Shown here: positions 44,709-52,469 of the stretch, piece by piece | Numbering within the stretch: position 1 is the first letter of the stretch | How the letters are laid out: every line of letters starts with the position of its first letter | Position numbers and translations under genes: made by a program | Notes under the pieces: model-generated | What the model saw: only the letters and a program-made list of their open reading frames with translations | Told to the model about the DNA's origin: nothing | The model's database searches: none | Assembly (NCBI GenBank): GCA_965223675.1 | Contig: OZ245013.1 | Span: forward strand, 4,092,001 to 4,156,000 | From: JAGQKC01 sp965223675 | Lineage (GTDB): Bacteria; Nitrospirota; Nitrospiria; Nitrospirales; UBA8639 | Direction: 5' to 3' | DNA length: 64,000 nucleotides

Positions 44709-44885
44709 TATAATGGGGATGCAAAATACCGAGAGCATGAACTGAATAATACCACTCGACTTTATTTGCATGAAATTGGAAATATTGAATTATTGACTTC
44801 CGAACGGATTCGAGAAATCGAGCCAATAGCGCTAAAGACGTTACAGTACTCCGGCCGGAGCAAGAATCTCAAAGCATTTGCTTGA
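44709..44885 (+). pseudogene. rpoD: Remnant of rpoD (sigma-70) with a large internal deletion
   Basis: An open stretch without a plausible start reads NNTTRLYLHEIGNIELLT, which matches sigma-70 region 1.2 (consensus DPVR-YL-EIG--LLT). It continues in frame as SERIREIEPIALK and GRSKNLKAFA-stop, which matches the extreme C-terminus of region 4.2 (RERIRQIE-KAL and SR--L). About 1.3-1.5 kb in between, by family length, is missing. The join falls where LLT-RE and VT-RE are alike. Several normally invariant residues are altered, which suggests decay. Its place between dnaG and a tRNA is typical for rpoD. A functional sigma factor must be elsewhere. Confidence 0.72.
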
Positions 44886-44964
44886 AAATGCTATTTTATA
44901 GAGAAAAAAGTTGCTGAGATCTCACTCTGTCGTTTAAAGTGGGGGCCATGTGGGTTTTGGTTTT

Positions 44965-45041
44965 GGGCCCATAGCTCAGGTGGTTAGAGCGGCTGACTCA
45001 TAATCAGTTGGTCCTAGGTTCAAGTCCTAGTGGGCCCACCA
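44965..45041 (+). tRNA. tRNA with CAU anticodon, probably tRNA-Ile2 (or elongator Met)
   Basis: A 77-base cloverleaf with encoded CCA. Acceptor arms are GGGCCCA/TGGGCCC, the D arm is GCTC-GAGC, the anticodon arm GCTGA-CTCATAA-TCAGT has anticodon CAT, and the T arm is CCTAG-TTCAAGT-CCTAG. The GGGCCC acceptor stem and absence of initiator-type C1-A72 mismatch favour an isoleucine tRNA (lysidine-modified) or elongator methionine, not fMet. It lies directly downstream of the rpoD relic. Confidence 0.93.
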
Positions 45042-45124
45042 TGTTAAAATAGTTTTATGAGCTATATGATTCCTTCACACGAGCAGGGTTTTGTTTATTC
45101 TTTGTCTAGTCATCAGAGGTACCC

Positions 45125-45895
45125 TTGAATTCTCAACTGCAATTTCTCATTGAACTTCAACAGTATGATCTTCGCATCTTTGAAATCCTTGACCACAAAA
45201 AAAAGCATCCAGAATTGATCAGTGCGGCTCAAATGCCGTTACTGGAAGTCAGTAAGCAACTCCAAGGACTTCAAGAAACTGGAGAAGTCCTCATAAAACA
45301 ACGTCGCGATAGCGAGCAGGAACTGTCTCTTCAAGAAGAACATATTCAAAAAATCCGAGGACGGTTGAATGATTTAAAGACGAATAAGGAGTATCAAGCG
45401 CACCTCTTTGAGATTGAGTTAGCCAGAAAAAAGAAAGATACGATTGAAGAAGCCGTGCTAGAAGTTCTTGAGCAAGTGGAAAAAAATGAAAATGAGCAAA
45501 AAGAACTGCAAGCACGGATTGGAGAAGTTGAACGAGACTTTGTCCAAGCCAAAGAAAAATTAGAATCAGAGAGCATGGCATTGGAGCAAGAATTATCAAC
45601 GTTAGAGCGTCAGCATCGAAAATTGACTGAGCAAGTCGATCAACGGCTTTTAGCGCGTTACATGAAACTGAAGTCTTTAAGGAAGGGCTTTGCCATCGCT
45701 CAAGTGAAGGGTGGAGCGTGTTCCGGATGTCGATTGCAATTACCTCCTCAACTTGTTGCGGATGTTAAACGCGCTGATGAATTGTTAAACTGCTCATACT
45801 GTCATCGAATATTGTATTGGGAGCCGACAACAGAAGGTGCGATGGAGCCAGAACCATCTGCTCCGGAGATGGGTAAGGCTCAAGAGCTCAGATAA
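45125..45895 (+). CDS. Coiled-coil protein with C-terminal C4 zinc ribbon
   Basis: A 256-residue protein starting at a TTG at 45125. Residues about 5-185 form a long charged coiled coil (for example LNDLKTNKEYQAHLFEIELA). The C-terminal zinc ribbon has GGACSGCRLQLPPQ and LLNCSYCHRILYW, giving two Cys-x2-Cys pairs. This is the widespread C4-type zinc ribbon family (zf-RING_7/COG1579), which is often encoded near rpoD, dnaG and RNase P RNA and may bind nucleic acid. Its exact role is not established. Confidence 0.9.
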   Translation: MNSQLQFLIELQQYDLRIFEILDHKKKHPELISAAQMPLLEVSKQLQGLQETGEVLIKQRRDSEQELSLQEEHIQKIRGRLNDLKTNKEYQAHLFEIELARKKKDTIEEAVLEVLEQVEKNENEQKELQARIGEVERDFVQAKEKLESESMALEQELSTLERQHRKLTEQVDQRLLARYMKLKSLRKGFAIAQVKGGACSGCRLQLPPQLVADVKRADELLNCSYCHRILYWEPTTEGAMEPEPSAPEMGKAQELR

Positions 45896-46040
45896 TGGGC
45901 TTTCATGCCTGAAGTATTGCGTAAATATACACCTCGTCCCCATTTTGTCTTTCCTATAGTCTGACCATTTATCCCCGTTGTCGTTCGAGAGCAATTCTTC
46001 TGTTCTTGCATTCCTTCCTTTCTCAACATATGATGAAGAT

Positions 46041-46496
46041 GGCATGAAGAAGTGGACTGGGTGGTCGCTTACCGTCATTAGGTAAGAGGAAAGTCCGGAC
46101 TCCAGAGGGCAGGGTGCTGGGTAACACCCAGGCGGAGTGATCCGACACCGGCGCCACAGAAAACAAACCGCCGATGAATGGAGTCATCTACTAGATGATT
46201 GCATTCAGGTAAGGGTGAAACGGTGGGGTAAGAGCCCACCGCGCTTGTGGTGACACAGGTGGCAAGGCAAGCGTCACCTGGAGCAAGACCAAATAGGGAA
46301 ACAGTTCAATCTTCTCCCTGCAATGTCTATGATGACGGTCAAGGGAGCTTGCTGATTGGACAAGATTGGCCCGATCTTAGTTTCCGGGTAGGTTGCTGGA
46401 GGCTTGGAGCAATCTAAGGCCTAGAGAAATGATCACCACCGATTTGAGGTGACTCTCTATCGGAACAGAATCCGGCTTACAGGTCCACTTCATGCC
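46041..46496 (+). ncRNA. rnpB: RNase P RNA, bacterial class A
   Basis: The catalytic RNA of RNase P, which trims tRNA 5' ends. The closing P1 helix pairs GGCATGAAG-AGTGGAC at the left with GTCCACTTCATGCC at the right. Conserved cores are GAGGAAAGTCCGGACTCC near 46087, GCCACAGAAA near 46154, AGGGAAACAGTTC near 46295 and CAGAATCCGGCTTACAGG near 46467. Length (about 455) and the layout fit the ancestral A type. The exact ends may differ by a few bases. Confidence 0.94.
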
Positions 46497-46771
46497 TCAT
46501 ATCGATTCAAAAGTTGCCTCGCACGGAGTAAATCCTATGTGACTTTCCTGAATAAAATTCATAGACAAGTGCCTTTGTTTGACTCAAATTTTGGTCATTG
46601 TTAGAATATAGGACTTGTGTTTGTACGTACTTATCTTGGAGAAGTTCTTCTGTATTATCAGCGTCGATAGTAGGGTGTAATCGGCTTGGCTTGAGTCTTC
46701 CGTCTCCATGTTCTATGCTCTCCTAGAGAATTCTCATAACGAAACTACCATTTTCCCATAGAGTCATCCTG

Positions 46772-46848
46772 TCCCCATCGTCTAGCCTGGCCTAGGACAC
46801 CAGCCTTTCACGCTGGTAACACGGGTTCAAATCCCGTTGGGGACGCCA
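46772..46848 (+). tRNA. tRNA-Glu (anticodon TTC)
   Basis: A 77-base cloverleaf with encoded CCA. The acceptor GTCCCCA pairs with TGGGGAC, the anticodon stem CCAGC-GCTGG encloses CTTTCAC with anticodon TTC, and the T arm is CGGG-TTCAAAT-CCCG. The D loop is slightly long. An intrinsic terminator follows within ten bases. Confidence 0.94.
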
Positions 46849-46851
46849 GAA

Positions 46852-46890
46852 AAAGCCGCTGGAGGAAGCCCTCCAGCGGCTTTCTATTTT
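46852..46890 (+). terminator. Rho-independent terminator after tRNA-Glu
   Basis: The stem GCCGCTGGAGG/CCTCCAGCGGC (46855-46865 and 46870-46880) closes a 4-base loop. It is flanked by AAA and TTT that extend the pairing, and followed by a T-rich tail. It cleanly ends the tRNA transcript. Confidence 0.93.
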
Positions 46891-47045
46891 TTGAAAAAGA
46901 TTGTTAATATGAACGTGGAGCCGCACGTAAGAAGGGAGCGCAGAGGAGAAATAGATTTATAAGGGACATTGGATGAGACAATAGATAATAGTTAAGTCGT
47001 CTCATATCTTGTGCTAATCATATTATGAGCTATGTAGAGGGTATT

Positions 47046-47927
47046 ATGAAAATTTTTTTCATGTTGACCTTAACGGGGTTTTTCCTTTTATCAAGTTCCT
47101 TTACGACGCTGGTGTTGTCAGAAGATGGTCAATCAGAACAGACGGAAGGTGAAGCGGAAGTTGCACATGAATTCGGATCGATGATTCTTATTCCTGCGGG
47201 TGAGTTTACGATGGGTGATAATGATGGCCATCGTAATGAGCGACCGGAGCATGAAGTAACCTTGGATGCCTATTATATCGACCGGTTTGAGGTCACCATG
47301 TCAGAATTTCAAAAGTATTTAGACGAAAATCTCAAAATTGAGCCCCCCCCGCTCTGGGATGATGGGTTGGCGGTTGGGGAAGCCGCAGATCGTCCGGCAG
47401 TCGGTGTGACATGGGAGTCAGCTAATAACTACTGCGCATGGGTTGGAAAAAGACTGCCGACCGAAGCTGAATGGGAAAAAGCAGCACGGGGGACGGATGG
47501 ACGTCGATTTCCTTGGGGGCATATGCAGCCATTTGTAGATATTGCTCGATATAATCATGGAATTACAGGGTGGGTGAGCTATACCCTCACACTGGCTTCG
47601 GTGAGGAGTGGAGTCAAGGGCATGAGTGTTCGGCATGGGTTAAAGACTGGAGGAAAAAGTCCCTATGGCCTCTACCATATGTCTGGAAATGCAGCAGAAT
47701 GGGTGGCGGATTGGTATGACCGGTACTACTACGAAGACAGTCCGGATAAGAACCCCAAGGGGCCAGAAACCGGGGAGCATAAAGTGTTACGTGGTGGATC
47801 GTGGGAGGATGAACCAAGGAGGATTCAAGTAACAGCGAGAGCTAAAGCCGAACCAAAATTCAGCGACCTTACTATCGGGTTTCGGTGCGCAAAAGATGCA
47901 GAAAAGACGCAATCGGCCAGCAAGTAA
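47046..47927 (+). CDS. Exported SUMF1/formylglycine-generating-like protein
   Basis: A 293-residue protein from the ATG at 47046, chosen for its AGAGG ribosome site five bases upstream; a signal-like hydrophobic stretch (FFMLTLTGFFLL) opens it. The SUMF1 fold is evident: MILIPAGEFTMGDNDGH, RPAVGVTWESANNYCAWVGKRLPTEAEWEKAARG, GLYHMSGNAAEWVADWYD and HKVLRGGSWEDE with the terminal GFRCA. The two active-site cysteines of true formylglycine-generating enzymes are absent after RGGSW. It is therefore more likely a non-FGE member of the family, such as a nonheme-iron-type or structural protein. It converges with the cupin gene. Confidence 0.88.
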   Translation: MKIFFMLTLTGFFLLSSSFTTLVLSEDGQSEQTEGEAEVAHEFGSMILIPAGEFTMGDNDGHRNERPEHEVTLDAYYIDRFEVTMSEFQKYLDENLKIEPPPLWDDGLAVGEAADRPAVGVTWESANNYCAWVGKRLPTEAEWEKAARGTDGRRFPWGHMQPFVDIARYNHGITGWVSYTLTLASVRSGVKGMSVRHGLKTGGKSPYGLYHMSGNAAEWVADWYDRYYYEDSPDKNPKGPETGEHKVLRGGSWEDEPRRIQVTARAKAEPKFSDLTIGFRCAKDAEKTQSASK

Positions 47928-47930
47928 ACA

Positions 47931-48275
47931 TCATTTTGAGGATGAGGAGATTTTTTTATTGGTGATGCTATTGTGTAATTTCTGGCCATACAGCCATCGA
48001 GCGGTCTTTCCCCCCACGTTCTTGATGGTATGTTCAACACGAGCCGGTATGAGAATCTCCTCTCCAATTTCTGGCCGAATTCGGGTCCCTTGCATTTCTA
48101 ATTCAAGTATCCCAGAAAGCACCATCAACAACTCTTCTGTTTCATTGGGTTCCCCGTTCCAAGTTCGACTGGCATGATCAATCCAGAGCCCACAGGTAAA
48201 GCCGCGAGCATGCCAGTTTTTGGCTACGTCTGAACGTTCAATGGTCCGTGACGTCTTCACGGATAGGCTCTCCAC
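47931..48275 (-). CDS. Cupin domain protein
   Basis: A 114-residue single cupin. The conserved barrel motifs are visible around WNGEPNETEELLMVLSGILELEMQG and GEEILIPARVEHTIKNVGG, with a reduced histidine set (only one clear metal-type histidine in VEHTIKN). The protein is too short for a dioxygenase with other domains. Function is unknown; single cupins bind metal ions or small ligands. Its stop lies only three bases beyond the SUMF1 gene stop, in convergent orientation. Confidence 0.85.
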   Translation of the reverse strand: MESLSVKTSRTIERSDVAKNWHARGFTCGLWIDHASRTWNGEPNETEELLMVLSGILELEMQGTRIRPEIGEEILIPARVEHTIKNVGGKTARWLYGQKLHNSITNKKISSSSK

Positions 48276-48843
48276 ATGTCATAATGCCTGAGGTAAAACT
48301 AATAGCCTGAAGAGGAAAGACAAAAATAAGAGTACGGTGAGATCACTTATATTCAGTTGCTAAGTGCATGTCAATGCCGTCAAAGTGTGGAAAACATGTG
48401 AAAAGCCGTGGACAACTTTTTCTATGATTTGTAATCTCTTCTGGCGGTAGGAGCTTCTTAATGAATGGGCTGGGGATACCTCGAAAGAAAAAAAATTCTT
48501 ATTTTTTACGTGTGAGATGAGAGAGAGAGGTGAATTTGAGAATTCCCAAAAGTCTAAGTTCAGGGCAGCAGTATATACAGGGCAGTATCTAGTTAAGGCT
48601 CTTGCTTTTAAAGAGATAGTATTGCTGAAGAGGAGGGAATCATACCTACTGGTGCAATCCTGTCATGAGAAAACTCCCCTTTTCTCATAACTGAGCGCCT
48701 ATCATAATGCTGAACGACGAATGCCTGAATGCTGGACACAACCCCATCATACTTTCATTCCGCCTTCTTTGTACCTCTTTAGCCTGGGATCCATTAGGCA
48801 GCCGAGTCGACTAGCAATTCATCCCAGTCGCTAAAGGGCCTCA
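48276..48843. other. Intergenic region with a hairpin
   Basis: A 568-base AT-rich gap between the cupin start and the metalloprotease stop. A stem ATGAGAAAA/TTTTCTCAT with loop CTCCCC lies at 48665-48688 and may be a bidirectional or weak terminator for the metalloprotease, without a T-tract. A short direct repeat of CAGGGCAG lies near 48560-48590. No gene is seen. Confidence 0.45.
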
Positions 48844-51297
48844 TCATTTGGCTTTGAGATTCCTCCTGGACCGTTCCTCGCTCGACAGGTTCTTCTTAAT
48901 TAACTCCCAGTCAACCTTCTGGCTTCCTGGTGCAAACTTCATGGGTTGGATCCTTAGCGCCCCTTTTCCCCTGCCAACCTTTTCCATACCGGAAACCTGA
49001 CGAACAGCTTGACTGACCGACATCCCATCAAAACGTTTGAGAAACGTGCGCGCTTCGGCCAGTTTCTTTTTGAGCTCCGGACTTCCCTTCCCTTCGATCA
49101 CCTTTGCCACTTTTTTAATAGAATTCATGACACGAGTCGGCAGCACGAGCTTCTGTGAATTTGACAGCTCTTCCAGACCCTTGGGTCTGCTAAGTGTATG
49201 TCCAAACTGCGAGAAGTGCTCGACTATAACCTGGCCGGCTTGTTGAGCATCTGAGTTCCCTATCAGCAAAATCGCCATTTCCGGACTGTGGATATAGTAC
49301 GACTGAATCCAATGACGACCGACCCTTAACGGTTTCATGACTTTGTCACGAAACAAGCGAAGCCCATCAAGGACATTCACATAGTCCGGACTCAACGCCA
49401 TGGCCACTTTCGAGGCTACGCATAAGATGGGAGCCCCTATAAATCCCATCCAATTAAAGAGCAAGATATCCTCGGTCAGGGTTTTGGTCGTCCCGGAGAT
49501 ATCTCCCAAGAGTGAACCATAAAAACTTCGAAAATCGTTATGGACGAAGTTCCACATATGGTCCCGATAGATTGTTGCCAAAGAAATTCGGTCGTTCCGA
49601 TTGTCGTCTTCGTAGCTATTTCTGCCGTAGTCTAAATATGCTGTTCCCCCAGGTGAATTGTCATCGTCTGATAGGTCTAGCAAATCGTTAATGGCTGCGC
49701 CCACGCGCCCTTCATTCTGCTCTCCCAAACGAACATCAGGGAGCCATGCTTCTTCAAAGCCGAATCCGCCTCCGTCATTTTGTACTGTGCATGTCGGCCA
49801 TTCACCAGCGCCCTCATCGGCTCCTTCATGCCAGTCATATATCCCATCGGGACAAACCGAGAGAGCAAACGCTGACGCCCATCCCTCGGAGTAAGCCAAT
49901 CCGGGATCCTGCACAAGATCTGTTATTTGATGGGGTCCCCCTGGGCTAATTTGAGCACCTCCAAAGGCTTTATGCATCAGTGCATGACCATATTCATGGA
50001 GCATGGTATCTGGCGAGTCTATATCCACCGATTCAACAAACAAGCATTCCTCAACGTTGTTCCAGCGAGTAGATGGGTCAGGAAAACACACATCCACATG
50101 ACCGGGATCTTGGCCGCCTTCCGTGACGATGTGGTTCCAACCTTTATTGAGCACAGTAAAAATCCCAGCTGCTTCCACCATAGAAGTCAGCATTTCCTGG
50201 CCAAAATCTACTGGAGTATCGAATGCAAGCGTCCCGGACGCCCAGGTATATACATCTCCAGACTCATCCTGAATGGTAATGCCCTCATTACTGAGGCTCA
50301 CGGCATAGAGGATCTCGATAAGCTGACCTGTCCCCGTACTCACCGGGCCGACCTCGACGGACCAGTTGCCATTTTCATCTGTCACGGTCTCATTAACAAG
50401 CAGGCCTAAAGGGGGGCCTGCATCCACAAAGGTGGTGATCGTGGCCTGAGCCAGTGGCGTCAATACTGGATTCCCCAGCTCGTCTGTGTACCAATCCTCA
50501 AAGACGACTTGACCACTAACCACGTTGTGCGTCCGAGGAAGGAGTGAGATGGGGTTGACATCCGTCTTCGGCAGTACATCGCTATCTTTCCGTTTCTCAC
50601 GTTTGGGGTTATGAAGGATATACGGTTTGATCTGATTTGGGATTCCCCCTCCCTTAACTCGCTTTCGTTTTGGGCCCGTATGAGGTCTGATGTGTTTTTT
50701 TAGTTCTTCTGGGACCTGAACTGTGCGATCCATTAAGAGTCGAATATCCGGATGCTTCGGCTTCTTGGCCAAGGCTTTTTGGAAGGCCTGTTTCTTCCGT
50801 GATACTTCAGTTCGTCGCAGTTCGACTGGCGTCGTGAGGCGCTGCTTCCCGTTCTCAACGACTTGGATGAGGACTCCTTTGCTCAGCACTCCTACTTTTC
50901 CATCCCGTTCTCTTCGAAGTAATGCTTCAATTCGATAGATGCCATCCTGTTGCTGTGCGGGAATCTTGATCGCAACTAGCTGCGTCTCCCCTTTCTGTAA
51001 CCCCTTGAGCGCATAGTCCTTAACCTGGCCTTGACGTCGTCCCAACGTCCCCATTTTCGTCGTCCGGACAATCAGCGTGAGCTTTGGAACTTCCTGATAT
51101 GCCTGAACTTGGGCTGGAACGGTAATGACTCCTTCCTCTGGTTGTAGGGCCGCTAATTCGTCAGCCTTTGGCAGTTGAAGCTGGACTGGGGGTGTGGGTG
51201 GAGTTGCATGTGCAGAAGTGAGTACAAGACTTAGCAGGATAGGTGCCAAAACAGTTTGAATTTTCGGTCTCATCCACCAGCCTCTCAACATTTTCAC
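48844..51297 (-). CDS. Secreted zinc metalloprotease with internal CFI-box domain
   Basis: Starting at a GTG at 51297, with AAGGAGG six bases upstream, gives 817 residues. A signal peptide ends near SAHATP. Residues about 25-150 resemble an adhesion or sortase-like beta domain, followed by a basic linker and a beta-sandwich domain (about 255-350) with FEDWYTDELGNPVL. The protease domain has HEYGHALMH (H434-H438) and a downstream glutamate in YSEGWASAFA (E471), a gluzincin-like pattern. A CFI-box-like segment begins at C626 (CVASKVAMALSP and LRLFRDKVMKPLR) but is followed by about 140 more residues. Substrate unknown. Confidence 0.75.
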   Translation of the reverse strand: MKMLRGWWMRPKIQTVLAPILLSLVLTSAHATPPTPPVQLQLPKADELAALQPEEGVITVPAQVQAYQEVPKLTLIVRTTKMGTLGRRQGQVKDYALKGLQKGETQLVAIKIPAQQQDGIYRIEALLRRERDGKVGVLSKGVLIQVVENGKQRLTTPVELRRTEVSRKKQAFQKALAKKPKHPDIRLLMDRTVQVPEELKKHIRPHTGPKRKRVKGGGIPNQIKPYILHNPKREKRKDSDVLPKTDVNPISLLPRTHNVVSGQVVFEDWYTDELGNPVLTPLAQATITTFVDAGPPLGLLVNETVTDENGNWSVEVGPVSTGTGQLIEILYAVSLSNEGITIQDESGDVYTWASGTLAFDTPVDFGQEMLTSMVEAAGIFTVLNKGWNHIVTEGGQDPGHVDVCFPDPSTRWNNVEECLFVESVDIDSPDTMLHEYGHALMHKAFGGAQISPGGPHQITDLVQDPGLAYSEGWASAFALSVCPDGIYDWHEGADEGAGEWPTCTVQNDGGGFGFEEAWLPDVRLGEQNEGRVGAAINDLLDLSDDDNSPGGTAYLDYGRNSYEDDNRNDRISLATIYRDHMWNFVHNDFRSFYGSLLGDISGTTKTLTEDILLFNWMGFIGAPILCVASKVAMALSPDYVNVLDGLRLFRDKVMKPLRVGRHWIQSYYIHSPEMAILLIGNSDAQQAGQVIVEHFSQFGHTLSRPKGLEELSNSQKLVLPTRVMNSIKKVAKVIEGKGSPELKKKLAEARTFLKRFDGMSVSQAVRQVSGMEKVGRGKGALRIQPMKFAPGSQKVDWELIKKNLSSEERSRRNLKAK

Positions 51298-51703
51298 TAT
51301 TGGCCTCCTTGCTTCCCGCTGGAGCATTAACAGGATAGGTACTGCCTTACCATTTTCTATATTAACCATCTTCCCTTTTGTGTGATTTTGTTTTGCGTGC
51401 TTAGCGAGAACGCGTTTTGGATTAATTCAACTTATTTTTTGCTATTCATGAGTTTTTGGCTCTTTCCTCATCATTGCCATATGAGCCATCCAGGTGTTCC
51501 ATATTTAGCAGCACCCATCGTAAAGTTCTTGGCTTATTTGTCAAGAAAGAATTGAAAAAGAACAGCACGAGAAAAACGGATGAGAAGAATTCATTGGAGC
51601 GTGTGCTATTGTTTGGAGAAAATCTCTAGTTGTCGTTCCCTGATTTTATGACCTTTTAACTGTTAAAAGTGGAGATTTGTCCATATCCCTGCTCAAAACC
51701 TGA
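51298..51703. other. Intergenic region before the toxin-antitoxin operon
   Basis: A divergent gap of about 400 bases between the metalloprotease start and the toxin promoter. It contains an 8-base inverted repeat CTTTTAAC-T-GTTAAAAG at 51653-51669, possibly a second operator or a terminator remnant. No open frame or RNA is supported. Confidence 0.4.
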
Positions 51704-51704
51704 G

Positions 51705-51733
51705 TTGCAGAATAGTAATATATATATTACACT
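51705..51733 (+). promoter_or_regulatory. Promoter and palindromic operator of the toxin-antitoxin operon
   Basis: TTGCAG (51705-51710) and TACACT (51728-51733) are spaced by 17 bases. Within this spacer lies a perfect 16-base palindrome, GTAATATATATATTAC (51715-51730). The expected transcription start falls at or next to the toxin GTG at 51741. A palindrome between -35 and -10 is a classic site for antitoxin-mediated autorepression. Confidence 0.6.
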
Positions 51734-51740
51734 ATAGAGA

Positions 51741-52085
51741 GTGGCTATCCGATATACAATTGAAGAATACATTACCGAAGAAGGTAAGACACCATTTCGT
51801 GATTGGGTCAACCACCTAAAAGATCAGACGGCTCAAAGAAAAATCGCCGTCCGATTACGCCGAGCCAGTTTCGGAAACTTTGGCGATTGTAAACGGATTA
51901 AAGGCAGCCAAGGCCTCTGGGAAATGCGGGAACATTACGGAGGAGGCTATCGTATCTATTATTCTGTAAAAGAGAAGACGGTGGTGTTATTGCTGGCCGG
52001 ATCGACGAAAAAAGACCAGGCCAAAGCAATCGCGAAAGTCAAGGACTATCTTGCTAATTTTGAAAGGAGGCATCGTCATGACTAG
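51741..52085 (+). CDS. RelE/ParE-family toxin (Gp49-like, HigB type)
   Basis: A 114-residue protein of the RelE/ParE superfamily, Gp49/DUF891 branch. Motifs are EEYITEEGKTPFRDWVNHLKD at the N-terminus, RLRRASFGNFGDCKRIKG and the core GLWEMREHYGGGYRIYYSV, then VVLLLAGSTKKDQ. Such toxins are ribosome-dependent mRNA endonucleases or gyrase poisons. Catalytic residues are not firmly assigned. The start is GTG with no upstream ribosome site, and translation may be leaderless. The antitoxin gene overlaps its end. The toxin-first order is as in HigBA. Confidence 0.85.
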   Translation: MAIRYTIEEYITEEGKTPFRDWVNHLKDQTAQRKIAVRLRRASFGNFGDCKRIKGSQGLWEMREHYGGGYRIYYSVKEKTVVLLLAGSTKKDQAKAIAKVKDYLANFERRHRHD

Positions 52086-52377
52086 AAAGGCCAGCCAACC
52101 ATTGGAGTTTGGCAATCTCGAGGTGTTGAAAGACCCGGAACAGGCGGCTCTCTACCTTGAAGAAATTCTCGCTGATGGGGATGTGGACTTATTCAAAGAA
52201 GCATTGAAAGATGTCGCCGCTGCGAGGGTCGGCAATATGACGACATTGGCCAAGAAGACCCATCTTGCGCGGGAAGCCCTCTATACGTCGCTCTCCAAAA
52301 AAGGCAACCCCCGTCTGGATACACTCACGAAAGTTTTAGATGCCGCAGGACTTCGTCTAACCGTAACTACTGCTTAA
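52078..52377 (+). CDS. HigA-like HTH antitoxin (addiction-module antidote)
   Basis: A 99-residue antitoxin starting at the ATG at 52078, with a strong AAAGGAGG site about eight bases upstream; it overlaps the toxin end by eight bases. The N-terminal EVLKDPEQAALYLEEILADGD is typical of the addiction-module antidote family. The C-terminal helix-turn-helix spans about residues 50-95 (LAKKTHLAREALYTSLSKKGNPRLDTLTKVL), matching the XRE/HigA-like fold. It would neutralise the toxin and repress the operon at the upstream palindrome. Confidence 0.87.
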   Translation: MTRKASQPLEFGNLEVLKDPEQAALYLEEILADGDVDLFKEALKDVAAARVGNMTTLAKKTHLAREALYTSLSKKGNPRLDTLTKVLDAAGLRLTVTTA

Positions 52378-52469
52378 AGCAACTATCACAAGTAGGAGCT
52401 TGAGCCCCTCGTCACTTACCAATTGTTCAGTATTCCTCAATGAGGGGGTACCTGTCTCATCTACAAATT

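Noticed and set aside
48560..48595. Direct repeat CAGGGCAG suggesting an attachment site
   Set aside because: Too short and not associated with an integrase or tRNA end.
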